Shown here: piece by piece, positions 1-5,925 of the stretch
Layout: each line of letters opens with the position of its first letter
Position numbering within the stretch: the first letter of the stretch is position 1
NCBI GenBank assembly: GCA_015233285.1
Contig: JADFYA010000089.1
Location: 1-11,211, forward strand
Direction of reading: 5' to 3'
DNA length: 11,211 bases
Source: Deltaproteobacteria bacterium
Lineage (GTDB): Bacteria > Desulfobacterota > JADFXK01
Made by a program: the position numbers and the translations under genes
The notes under the pieces: generated by a model
Seen by the model: only the letters and a program-made list of their open reading frames with translations
The model's database searches: none
Told to the model about the DNA's origin: nothing

Positions 1-1
1 G

Positions 2-520
2 CCCATTATCGCCATGACCGCTTACGCCATGCAAAGCGATAAAGACAGATGCCTGGAGGCGGGAATGGACAGTTATGTTTCCAAGCCCATACAGGTGGAA
101 GAGTTATTTTCCGTTATCGATAACTTCGGCAGGGCGGCCAGGTTTAAGCCAATTGAGGCGAAGGACGGGCAGCTTGCATCAGCTTTCAATGAGATGGTTC
201 TCCGGTCCATAACTGATGATGACTTGAATTTTTTAAGGGAAATTATCCAACTTTTTCTACATAATTTCCCCAATCAGATTGCAGAAATTAAAGCAGCCGC
301 CGAGAGTCATGACGCCCACTCCTTGATGGCCGCAGCCCACGGTCTCAAAGGCATGTGTTTAAATATGGGCGCCACCCCTTTGGCCGAAGTGGCCAGACGT
401 CTTGAACATCAAGGCCGAACAGCCCAACTCGATGAAACCCTTCAAGCGATGGAGGACTTAGACCGTGAAACGGCGAGACTTGAGCAGGCTCTTAATAATT
501 TTCATAACTCTCTGCCTTAA
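2..520 (+). CDS. Hybrid sensor histidine kinase, C-terminal part (end of receiver domain + Hpt domain), 5' end outside window
   Basis: The reading frame is already open at base 2, so this is the 3' end of a larger gene. The first ~35 residues are the end of a response-regulator receiver domain: the hydrophobic strand with the conserved Thr (AMTAYAM), the '[12 protein letters not shown]' turn with the conserved Lys before cis-Pro, and the last helix. After a ~30-residue linker comes a histidine phosphotransfer (Hpt) domain of about 100 residues with the signature AHGLKG; the phospho-accepting His codon is at 338-340. In hybrid kinases phosphate passes from kinase His to receiver Asp to this Hpt His and on to a separate response regulator. 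The sensory and kinase domains are not visible, so the signal is unknown. A stand-alone REC-Hpt protein cannot be excluded. No clear terminator follows the TAA stop; the nearest hairpin belongs to the tRNA on the other strand. Confidence 0.9.
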   Translation, partial: PIIAMTAYAMQSDKDRCLEAGMDSYVSKPIQVEELFSVIDNFGRAARFKPIEAKDGQLASAFNEMVLRSITDDDLNFLREIIQLFLHNFPNQIAEIKAAAESHDAHSLMAAAHGLKGMCLNMGATPLAEVARRLEHQGRTAQLDETLQAMEDLDRETARLEQALNNFHNSLP

Positions 521-578
521 AAAATAATATAGATGCTGTCAGTTCGTTCAGGGAGCCCGTTGGGATGCACGAAATTAA

Positions 579-599
579 AGTGCTCCCATAGTGCTCCCA
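579..599. repeat. Short tandem direct repeat AGTGCTCCCA x2 beside the tRNA gene
   Basis: The 10-mer AGTGCTCCCA occurs at 579-588 and again at 590-599, one base apart. A related inverted sequence (TGGGATGCAC, 561-570) and GGGAGC (551-556) lie just before. The repeats are about 50 bases beyond the 3' end of the tRNA gene, where tyrosine-recombinase attachment sites and arm-binding sites are often found. No integrase gene or copy of the tRNA 3' end is present in this window, so an attachment-site role is only a guess. Confidence 0.35.
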
Positions 600-602
600 A
601 AG

Positions 603-638
603 AAAAAAAGGACCTAAACCGATTTGGTCTAAGTCCTT
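603..638 (-). terminator. Rho-independent terminator of the tRNA-Thr unit
   Basis: Read on the minus strand, a 13-bp stem (arms at 608-620 and 626-638, two G-T wobbles) with a short loop is followed directly by seven T (603-609 as A on the plus strand). It begins nine bases after the encoded CCA of the tRNA. The stem could also slow plus-strand transcription from the kinase gene, but the T-run on that side is poorer. Confidence 0.85.
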
Positions 639-646
639 GTATTTTC

Positions 647-721
647 TGGAGCCGGCGATGGGATTTGAACCCGCGGCCTGCTGATTACGAATCAGCTGCT
701 CTACCCCTGAGCTACGCCGGC
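647..721 (-). tRNA. tRNA-Thr (anticodon CGT), CCA encoded
   Basis: Minus-strand cloverleaf of 72 nt plus genome-encoded CCA (647-649). The 7-bp acceptor is GCCGGCG/CGCCGGC, the D-arm GCTC/GAGC has a 7-nt loop, and the anticodon arm GCTGA-TTCGTAA-TCAGC gives CGT, which reads ACG (threonine). The variable loop has five bases, and the T-loop is TTCAAAT. The T-stem GCGGG/CCCAT has one G-T wobble and one C-A mismatch (tRNA positions 50-64), which is unusual but compatible with a functional tRNA. The gene has its own promoter and terminator and no other tRNA beside it. Confidence 0.95.
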
Positions 722-750
722 AGTCTGTCTGATATGCTGTTGATCTTTTC

Positions 751-779
751 TTTATAGGCAAAAGGCTGCGATCTGTCAA
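751..779 (-). promoter_or_regulatory. Sigma-70-type promoter of tRNA-Thr
   Basis: On the minus strand a perfect -35 TTGACA (774-779) is separated by 17 bases from the -10 TATAAA (751-756). Transcription would start about 20-25 bases before the tRNA 5' end. Near-consensus sequence and spacing fit a strong stable-RNA promoter. Confidence 0.85.
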
Positions 780-879
780 TTAAAAAGTTGTTTGACCGGA
801 ACAGAGTGGGCTGCTCGATCTATTCTTCTGCCATTCTTCGGGACTATCAGCCGCTACAATTCGATGCCAGATTCACAAA

Positions 880-909
880 TTAAAAGACCGCCTTTAATCC
901 CCGGCGGCC
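880..909 (-). terminator. Terminator of the oxidoreductase-ACT operon
   Basis: On the minus strand a 7-bp GC-rich stem (arms at 903-909 and 886-892, one G-T pair) is followed by TTTTAATTT. It lies ~85 bases after the stop of the ACT-domain gene. Between them another GC-rich imperfect inverted repeat (935-944 / 967-976) lacks a T-run. On the plus strand the same stem is followed by a weaker T-rich stretch. The rest of 780-880 shows no gene I can support. Confidence 0.65.
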
Positions 910-992
910 TTTGTCGTTTCTGGGGCCCGGCCAACCGCCCCGGCAAAATCATTAGTCCGGTGTCCCGGCCGGGCGGTCTGCCTCAGGCTGAA

Positions 993-1418
993 TCACAATG
1001 AGTAGATTTCAGTTCCCAGGAGGTTTATCCAATTGGTCCGAAGGGCCTTGACGGCCTCTTCATTCTTGTCCACGCCCAACACCAGCACGGCTTTCTCTTC
1101 GCCGCTCAAGGCCGGATAGAGATAATTGACATTGACCCCGGCCATTTTAAGAGGCTTGAGAATGGCATTCAATCCACCGGGATGATGGGGTGTTTCCACC
1201 GCAATGACTTCCCGTTTGTTGACCTCGTACCCGGCGGTCCGCAACACATTGAAGGCCCTTTCCGGGTCATTGGCGATAAACCTGAGCCGACCGATGTCAC
1301 CTAAATCAGCCACGGTCAAGGCTATAATATTTATTCCATTTTCGCCCAAGATTTCACTCACCTTGGACAAAGCCCCCGGGTCATTGGGAAGGAGCATGGT
1401 CAATTGGGTGATATTCAT
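993..1418 (-). CDS. Tandem ACT-domain protein
   Basis: 141 residues forming two ACT domains (about 2-65 and 68-140). Each starts with the beta strand and Pro/Gly turn typical of the fold (LPNDPGALSKVSEIL in the first; 'VETPHHPGGLNAIL' in the second), with small residues at the usual ligand-binding interface. ACT domains bind small molecules, usually amino acids, and often regulate amino-acid enzymes. This protein has no catalytic or DNA-binding domain. Its ATG overlaps the TGA of the gamma-subunit gene (ATGA), with AAGGG seven bases upstream, so translation is coupled. As the last gene of a 2-oxoacid:ferredoxin oxidoreductase operon it probably senses an amino acid related to the enzyme's substrate, perhaps branched-chain, and modulates the complex or its partner enzymes. 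The role is inference; the fold assignment is firm. Confidence 0.88.
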   Translation of the reverse strand: MNITQLTMLLPNDPGALSKVSEILGENGINIIALTVADLGDIGRLRFIANDPERAFNVLRTAGYEVNKREVIAVETPHHPGGLNAILKPLKMAGVNVNYLYPALSGEEKAVLVLGVDKNEEAVKALRTNWINLLGTEIYSL

Positions 1419-1966
1419 CTAATTTCCCTTTCATCGATGTGCTTCGCGCCCAGTTGCAGGCAGGTCCAGTTGAGCGCGGCAAACTTCTTTTTGCTTTCGT
1501 CCACCCCTTCCACCAGGGACCGGTGAATCGTCTCTATTTCCACAGCCTGAGACAATCGAGCCAGGGCCCCCAGCATGACCATGTTGGCGCTCCGGTCGCT
1601 TCCGGCCTGGTGGGCTAAAGAATTGGCCGGGACCGGGATGTAGGTTATATCATTCCGATCGGAAAGGGCTTCAACCAGGTCGGCGTTGTACAGCATGGTG
1701 CCGCCATTAGCCACCATATTCTGGTATTTGGAAAATGACGGGATGTTCATGGCCACCACGTAGTCCGGAATTGAAGCCACCGGCGAGGCAATTTCCTTAT
1801 CGGAAATGACCACGGTGCAATTAGCAGTGCCGCCGCGCACCTCGGCCCCGTATGCGGGGAGGTAGGTCACGTGTTTATCTTCGTTCATGCCCGATACGGC
1901 CAAAATGTAACCCATCATCAACACACCCTGGCCCCCAAAGCCGGAAAAAATTGTCTTAATCAGCAT
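1415..1966 (-). CDS. 2-oxoacid:ferredoxin oxidoreductase, gamma subunit
   Basis: 183 residues, the normal size of the stand-alone gamma subunit of KOR/VOR-type enzymes. The family start 'FSGFGGQGVLMMGYILA' (residues ~8-24) and 'YGAEVRGGTANCTVVIS' (~39-55) are conserved; this subunit helps bind CoA and assemble the cytoplasmic complex that oxidatively decarboxylates 2-oxoacids to acyl-CoA while reducing ferredoxin. The ATG lies inside the end of the beta-subunit gene (11-base overlap) and its stop overlaps the ACT gene start, so beta, gamma and ACT form a tightly coupled block. Sequence alone does not fix the substrate; the neighbouring alpha subunit looks like the VorB branch (branched-chain 2-oxoacids). 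Confidence 0.92.
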   Translation of the reverse strand: MLIKTIFSGFGGQGVLMMGYILAVSGMNEDKHVTYLPAYGAEVRGGTANCTVVISDKEIASPVASIPDYVVAMNIPSFSKYQNMVANGGTMLYNADLVEALSDRNDITYIPVPANSLAHQAGSDRSANMVMLGALARLSQAVEIETIHRSLVEGVDESKKKFAALNWTCLQLGAKHIDEREIR

Positions 1967-2717
1967 CTTTTTTACCCGTATCCGTCAAGTCCTTAATCAC
2001 CTTGAGCGGGAATATCTTGGTCATGTATTCATCCACCCATTTGCAGGCGTCGATGGGGCTCATTTTCCAATTAGTGGGGCAGGGAGATAGAATCTCCACC
2101 ATCGAATACCCCAGGCCGTCCATTTGGACCTTAAAGGCTTTGGTGATGGCCTTCTTGGTTTTGATGATATTCTTGGCATTGTTGACGGCGGTGCGCTCGA
2201 TATAGACACTCCCCTTGGCGATGGCCATCATTTCCGACAGGTCCAAGGGGTTGCCGTGTTGAGCGGCTACCCGGCCGCCCGGAGTAGTGGTCGTGACCTG
2301 GCCCATCAGTGTTGTCGGGGCCATCTGACCGCCGGTCATGCCGTAAACGGCGTTATTGACAAAAATCGTGCTAACCTGTTCACCCCGGTTGGCCGCGTGG
2401 ATACTCTCTGCCGTGCCGATGGCTGCAATATCTCCATCACCCTGGTAGGTAATCACGAATTTGTCCGGCAAGGCCCGTTTTAGACCGGTGGCCACGGCGG
2501 CAGCCCGACCGTGGGCGGCTTCACCCATATCGATATCCAGGTAGTTGTAGGCCAAAACGGCGCATCCGGCCGGCGGCACGCAAATAGCGATCTCAGCCAA
2601 ATCAAGCTCTTCTAGTATCTCGGCGATCAGCCGGTGAATGATGCTATGGCCGCAACCGGGGCAATAGTGGAATGTATTGGGTTTAATTAACCTGGGCTTT
2701 TTAAATACCTGTTTCAC
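1956..2717 (-). CDS. 2-oxoacid:ferredoxin oxidoreductase, beta (TPP-binding) subunit
   Basis: Thiamine-diphosphate-binding beta subunit. I start it at the GTG at 2715-2717 because AAGGAG (2725-2730) sits seven bases upstream. A longer version from GTG 2754-2756 would add 13 residues but has no well-placed ribosome-binding site. From the chosen start the protein is ~253 residues: CPGCGH at 19-24, a Cys-containing 'PPAGCA' loop at ~48-53, the TPP/Mg motif GDGD (93-96) followed by 'NNAVYGMTGGQ' (121-131). Together with the alpha subunit it forms the active site for decarboxylation, and it carries electrons towards the ferredoxin subunit. The gap to the upstream alpha gene is 71 bases and contains a 10-bp palindrome CCGGTACCGG (2759-2768) of unknown meaning. 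Confidence 0.93.
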   Translation of the reverse strand: MKQVFKKPRLIKPNTFHYCPGCGHSIIHRLIAEILEELDLAEIAICVPPAGCAVLAYNYLDIDMGEAAHGRAAAVATGLKRALPDKFVITYQGDGDIAAIGTAESIHAANRGEQVSTIFVNNAVYGMTGGQMAPTTLMGQVTTTTPGGRVAAQHGNPLDLSEMMAIAKGSVYIERTAVNNAKNIIKTKKAITKAFKVQMDGLGYSMVEILSPCPTNWKMSPIDACKWVDEYMTKIFPLKVIKDLTDTGKKDAD

Positions 2718-2788
2718 GTAATGACTCCTTGGCGGTAAATCCCGTTTGAAGACCACATCCGGTACCGGCGGCTCCGTCGTGAGCCGGG

Positions 2789-3859
2789 CTACTTGGCGAT
2801 ATCAAACCTGAGATAATGGCTGGAAATAACCCTGGCCACTTCTTCCGGGTTGGGGATGATGCCGCCGGGGCGTCCATAAAAATGGACGTTACTCCGGCCC
2901 TCAAGGGCTAGCCGGACATCTTCGATCATCTGGCCGGTGCTCATTTCAAAGACCAGGACATGGCGGACCACCCGGCCGATGTCATTTAAGATTTTTGACG
3001 GGAACGGCCACAGGGTCTTGGGACGCAGCATTCCGACCTTTAAACCCGCTTCCCGGACCATGTTGATGGCCCCTTTGGCGATCCGGGCCGCCGTACCGTA
3101 TGCCACCATCACCAGATTGGCGTCATCTAAGAGATAAGACTCATAGTCTACCTCTTTTCTGGTGATCATCTCATACTTCCGGGCCAGCTTCCAGTTGTGC
3201 TCTTCTTCCACCGCCGGATCCAACAACAACGACCTGATGATCCGGCTAGGCCGACCGCTGGCTCCGCCTAAGGCCCAGTCCTTCACCGGCAAAGTATCTG
3301 GATCGATCATCTCCGGAAAAACAACCGGCTCCATCATCTGACCCATCATGCCGTCGCCTAAAATCATCACCGGCGTCCGGTAATAATCCGCCTGCTCGAA
3401 GGCCCGCCGGGTCAGGTCGGCCATTTCCTGGCCAGACGCCGGAGCCAGCACGATATTTCGGTAATCACCGTGCCCCCCGCCTCGCGTCGCCTGAAAGTAA
3501 TCGCTTTGGGCCGGGGCGATATTGCCCAGTCCAGGCCCACCCCGAATCATGTTGACCACTACGGCCGGTAGTTCTTGGGCGGCCAAATAGGAGATACCTT
3601 CTTGTTTAAGGCTGATCCCGGGGCTGGATGACGAAGTCATCACCCGCTTGCCGGCCATGGACGCCCCAATGACCATATTTATGGCGGCTAGTTCGCTTTC
3701 GGCCTGGATAAAGACGCCGCCCACTTTTGGCAGAGCGCCGGACATGTATTCGGGCAGCTCATTTTGAGGAGTGATGGGATAACCGAAATAATACCGGCAT
3801 CCCGCCCTGATGGCCGCTTCCGCGACCACGTGACTGCCCCGCATTAGTTTTTTATTCAC
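2789..3859 (-). CDS. vorB: 2-oxoacid:ferredoxin oxidoreductase, alpha subunit (VorB-like)
   Basis: Alpha subunit of a four-subunit 2-oxoacid oxidoreductase, carrying the pyrimidine-binding domain of the TPP site and the C-terminal domain. Features seen: 'YPITPQNELPEY' (~27-38), 'QAESELAAINMVIGA', 'TSSSSPGISLKQEGISYL', and 'GGGHGDYRNIVLAP'. These match the family annotated as 3-methyl-2-oxobutanoate dehydrogenase subunit VorB, so branched-chain 2-oxoacids are the likely but unproven substrates. I use the GTG at 3857-3859, which has GAGG six bases upstream and overlaps the ferredoxin stop by eight bases (356 residues). A frame extension to 3892 lies inside the ferredoxin gene, and the ATG at 3842-3844 has no ribosome-binding site. 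The protein is cytoplasmic and needs the ferredoxin, beta and gamma subunits encoded beside it. Confidence 0.92.
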   Translation of the reverse strand: MNKKLMRGSHVVAEAAIRAGCRYYFGYPITPQNELPEYMSGALPKVGGVFIQAESELAAINMVIGASMAGKRVMTSSSSPGISLKQEGISYLAAQELPAVVVNMIRGGPGLGNIAPAQSDYFQATRGGGHGDYRNIVLAPASGQEMADLTRRAFEQADYYRTPVMILGDGMMGQMMEPVVFPEMIDPDTLPVKDWALGGASGRPSRIIRSLLLDPAVEEEHNWKLARKYEMITRKEVDYESYLLDDANLVMVAYGTAARIAKGAINMVREAGLKVGMLRPKTLWPFPSKILNDIGRVVRHVLVFEMSTGQMIEDVRLALEGRSNVHFYGRPGGIIPNPEEVARVISSHYLRFDIAK

Positions 3860-4082
3860 GATAAACCTCAATGGCGATATCCGGACATACAATGGCGCAT
3901 AAGGCGCATCCAGTGCATTCGGCCGTGCTGACTTCCTTAGCCTCTTGCCCGTCGCAACTGGCCGGATAATACCCTTTCTTGTTTAACTTGTCCGAAAACA
4001 CGATTATTTTCTTGGGACAGGCGGCCGTGCATAAGCCACAGCCCTTACATTGCTCCCGATCAATTTTTATCGAACCCTTCAA
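3852..4082 (-). CDS. 2x[4Fe-4S] ferredoxin, delta subunit of the oxidoreductase
   Basis: 76 residues with two classic cluster motifs, CKGCGLCTAACP (~13-24) and CTGCALCAIVCP (~56-67). All eight cluster cysteines are present; they carry electrons from the TPP site of the alpha/beta core to a soluble ferredoxin. The ~30-residue spacer between the motifs ('FSDKLNKKGYYPA') is typical of the delta subunit of KOR/VOR enzymes. The start is TTG at 4080-4082, with GAGGAG ending six bases upstream; no ATG is available. It is the first gene of the operon, about 100 bases downstream of the promoter, and its end overlaps the alpha gene by eight bases. Confidence 0.92.
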   Translation of the reverse strand: MKGSIKIDREQCKGCGLCTAACPKKIIVFSDKLNKKGYYPASCDGQEAKEVSTAECTGCALCAIVCPDIAIEVYRE

Positions 4083-4115
4083 GGGACACTCCTCTAATAA
4101 TCTTTACCGGGCCGC

Positions 4116-4143
4116 GACCGGCTTTTGACCTCCAATACCGGTC
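4116..4143 (-). other. Hairpin in the 5' leader of the oxidoreductase operon
   Basis: A 6-bp perfect stem GACCGG/CCGGTC (4116-4121 and 4138-4143) with a 16-base loop lies in the ~100-base untranslated leader of the ferredoxin gene. There is no T-run after it, so it is not a terminator. It may stabilise the message or be incidental in GC-rich DNA. Confidence 0.35.
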
Positions 4144-4187
4144 TGGCCGGATCGCCTGTTTGGTCAGTCGTTAATGCGAAAGTTTTC

Positions 4188-4216
4188 CTTATAGTTATAT
4201 CCGAAAAAGATGTCAA
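4188..4216 (-). promoter_or_regulatory. Sigma-70-type promoter of the ferredoxin/alpha/beta/gamma/ACT operon
   Basis: On the minus strand a perfect -35 TTGACA (4211-4216) is followed after 17 bases by TATAAG (4188-4193, five of six consensus bases). It is the only near-consensus promoter seen upstream of the ferredoxin gene and predicts a start near 4180 and a leader of about 100 bases. Confidence 0.8.
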
Positions 4217-4232
4217 CAACAAAAATCGATTT

Positions 4233-4288
4233 GGGCAAAAGCCTAACCCTGATGAGGCCGCAAAGAATCGATGACACTGAGTTGCCCC
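4233..4288 (+). ncRNA. Possible structured RNA element upstream of gcvPA (GEMM-like closing stem)
   Basis: GGGCAA (4233-4238) pairs with TTGCCC (4282-4287), enclosing a small GCC...GGC hairpin and a CGCAAAG stretch (4259-4265). A GGCAA/TTGCC closing stem with an internal GCAAAG linker resembles the c-di-GMP-I (GEMM) riboswitch aptamer, but the third helix is far too short for a normal GEMM. It also does not show the glycine-riboswitch motifs expected before gcv genes. It may be an unusual or degenerate aptamer, a protein-binding dyad, or chance. No convincing plus-strand promoter was found upstream of it. Confidence 0.25.
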
Positions 4289-4314
4289 TTGATTTTATAA
4301 CTTATTTCTTTACC

Positions 4315-4380
4315 CCGCCAAAATTAGCGGCGCCCTCTTTTTTTCCTCCGCCTGCCTTATGTTAGGCTTTTTCATTTTTT
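4315..4380 (+). terminator. Two terminator-like hairpins in the gcvPA upstream region
   Basis: Plus strand. A small CCGC/GCGG hairpin (4315-4330) is followed by a T-run at 4338-4344. A second hairpin (GCCTG/TAGGC, 4350-4354 and 4363-4367, or the alternative GCCT/AGGC at 4354-4367) is followed by TTTTT and then a longer T-run (4375-4381). The second looks like a rho-independent terminator. No gene precedes them on this strand within 230 bases, so they look more like leader attenuation than a gene end. Its 3' arm is complementary to 4237-4247 (see findings). Confidence 0.45.
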
Positions 4381-4413
4381 TATGAAATCCTCCAAGCCGA
4401 CGATGAAAATTTC

Positions 4414-4454
4414 TTTTAAGAAATACCATTTTATGACATAATACAAAAATGTAT
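4414..4454 (+). promoter_or_regulatory. Weak candidate promoter and dyad before gcvPA
   Basis: CATAAT (4437-4442) could be a -10 box, but the sequence 17 bases upstream (TTTTAA) is a poor -35. Directly overlapping its 3' edge is a 14-base dyad ATACA-AAAA-TGTAT (4441-4454) that could bind a regulator. Both are suggestions only. If real, this promoter would start downstream of the terminator-like hairpins and bypass them. Confidence 0.25.
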
Positions 4455-4496
4455 AGAAACCTATCCATGCCTATTTAACCCTTGCGAGGATCGATT

Positions 4497-5822
4497 ATGC
4501 CCTATATCGCCAATACCGACGCTGATCGACAGGAGATGCTCAGGCTGATCGGGGTGCCCGCCCTTGACGATCTCTTTGCCGATATCCCAGCCGAATATTC
4601 GCCCGGCTCCTTCGACCTGCCTCCAGGTTTATCGGAATTCGATGTCAGGCGCCGCCTGGCCCGGTTGGCCGACAAAAACGCCTCCCACTTGATCAACTTC
4701 ATTGGAGCGGGATTCTATGATCACTATATCCCCGCCGCGGTTAAGGCAATTATTTCACGAAGTGAGTTCTATACCTCTTATACGCCCTATCAACCCGAAG
4801 CAGCCCAGGGAAACCTGCAAGCTATCTACGAATATCAGTCGGCCATCTGCCGGCTGACCGGGATGGACGTGGCCAATGCCTCCATTTACGACGGCGGGAC
4901 GGCTCTTTACGAAGCCCTGATGATGGCTATCCGGATAACCGGACGCCGCAAGGTCATCGTGGGAACCGAGGTTAGCCCGATCTACCGCAAGATGATCTAT
5001 TGCTACACCTCCAACCTGAATATTGAGTTTAAAGAAATGCCTTGCCGCGGAGGAAGCGGGGGCGAATGCGTGGAGAATTACTTTGACCGCAACACCGCGG
5101 CCATTATCATCCAGAACCCCAATTTCTTCGGCGTAGTTGACGATTACTCCGATCTGGTCAAGGCAGCCCATCAGGTGGGGGCCCTGGCCGTGATGAGCGT
5201 CTATCCCGTTTCCCTGGCCCTCCTGAAGACACCCGGCGAGATGGACGCCGACATTGTCACCGGAGAAGGCCAGTCATTGGGCCTGCCGCTGTCCTTTGGC
5301 GGACCATATCTGGGATTCATGGCCACCAAAATGGAACATGTCCGAAAAATGCCGGGACGCCTGGTCGGCCGGACTCAAGACGCCCAGGGCCGGACCGGAT
5401 TCGTCTTGACCCTCCAGACCAGGGAACAGCACATCCGAAGGGAAAAGGCCACGTCCAATATCTGCACCAACGAGGCCCTCTGCGCCCTGGCCGCCCTGGT
5501 CTATATGTCTCTCATGGGCAAGCAGGGACTGGTGGAGACGGCCCAGCTCTGCCTGGACAAGGCCGCCTATGCCAAAGAGAGATTAGCCGCCGTTCCGGGG
5601 GTGACGGTGGCCGACGGTCCGATGTTTAACGAGTTCGTGGTCACTTTGCCCCGGGATGCCGGGGATGTGGTCGGCCGCCTGATCGACAAAAACATCGCCG
5701 CGGGGTTCCCTCTGGGCCGCTACTATGAAGATATGGACCGGTCCATGCTGGTCGCGGTCACGGAAAAGCGGACCAAAGAGGAAATCGGTCTCCTGGCCGA
5801 ATACCTGGCCGCGGAGTTATAG
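4497..5822 (+). CDS. gcvPA: Glycine dehydrogenase (decarboxylating) subunit 1, P-protein N-terminal half
   Basis: 441 residues, the usual length of the N-terminal half of the two-subunit glycine cleavage P-protein. With GcvPB it forms the PLP enzyme that decarboxylates glycine and passes the aminomethyl group to lipoyl-GcvH. Family motifs: 'NFIGAGFYDHYIP' (~67-79), 'YTPYQPEAAQGNLQAIYEYQ' (95-114), 'ASIYDGGTALYEA' (128-140), and the later 'GEGQSLGLPLSFGGPYLGF' segment. This half lacks the PLP lysine, which is in GcvPB. I start at ATG 4497 because GAGGA (4486-4490) lies six bases upstream; an in-frame TTG at 4482 lies before that ribosome-binding site. It is normally followed immediately by gcvPB; here 2.2 kb with two unrelated genes intervenes. 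GcvT and GcvH are not in the window. Confidence 0.95.
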   Translation: MPYIANTDADRQEMLRLIGVPALDDLFADIPAEYSPGSFDLPPGLSEFDVRRRLARLADKNASHLINFIGAGFYDHYIPAAVKAIISRSEFYTSYTPYQPEAAQGNLQAIYEYQSAICRLTGMDVANASIYDGGTALYEALMMAIRITGRRKVIVGTEVSPIYRKMIYCYTSNLNIEFKEMPCRGGSGGECVENYFDRNTAAIIIQNPNFFGVVDDYSDLVKAAHQVGALAVMSVYPVSLALLKTPGEMDADIVTGEGQSLGLPLSFGGPYLGFMATKMEHVRKMPGRLVGRTQDAQGRTGFVLTLQTREQHIRREKATSNICTNEALCALAALVYMSLMGKQGLVETAQLCLDKAAYAKERLAAVPGVTVADGPMFNEFVVTLPRDAGDVVGRLIDKNIAAGFPLGRYYEDMDRSMLVAVTEKRTKEEIGLLAEYLAAEL

Positions 5823-5831
5823 ACGTTAGGT

Positions 5832-5855
5832 AGGTGCTTCCAACACCTGTGGAAG
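5832..5855 (+). other. Pair of mutually exclusive hairpins after gcvPA
   Basis: AGGTG (5832-5836) can pair with CACCT (5844-5848) around CTTCCAA. The loop sequence CTTCCA (5837-5842) can instead pair with TGGAAG (5850-5855). Only one can form at a time. There is no T-run. It sits 10 bases after the gcvPA stop, at the left edge of the inserted two-gene cassette, and could protect the 3' end of gcvPA message, act as a processing site, or mark the insertion edge. Confidence 0.4.
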
Positions 5856-5872
5856 AAACAGCAAGAGCTTCC

Positions 5873-5904
5873 TTAAGACCTCTCAGTGTAAGATTTAATA
5901 TAAA
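5873..5904 (+). promoter_or_regulatory. Weak candidate promoter of the ATPase/TOPRIM cassette
   Basis: An AT-rich stretch before the ATPase gene contains TATAAA (5899-5904), a good -10. The best upstream match, TTAAGA (5873-5878), is 20 bases away, which is long. The AT-rich block is unlike the surrounding gcv sequence and could let the cassette be expressed on its own, but read-through from gcvPA is equally possible. Confidence 0.3.
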
Positions 5905-5925
5905 CATATAAGGAAGATATGGCAG

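Noticed and set aside
533..757. 74-residue plus-strand reading frame containing 'NPRPADYESAALPLSYAG'
   Set aside because: This is the well-known false protein produced by translating the antisense of a tRNA gene; it covers tRNA-Thr.
492..779. 95-residue minus-strand reading frame with 'SGVEQLIRNQQAAGSNP'
   Set aside because: It is translation of the tRNA itself together with its promoter and terminator.
792..1001. 69-residue plus-strand reading frame
   Set aside because: No ribosome-binding site or family resemblance, and it runs through the operon terminator into the ACT gene.
4245..4290. Hammerhead ribozyme
   Set aside because: CTGATGAGGCC-GCAA looks like the 5' core and stem II loop, but the returning stem II strand and GAAAC are missing.
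4083..4496. Glycine riboswitch before gcvPA
   Set aside because: The conserved GGAGAG and CCGAAGGGGCAA-type segments of glycine aptamers are not seen on the plus strand.
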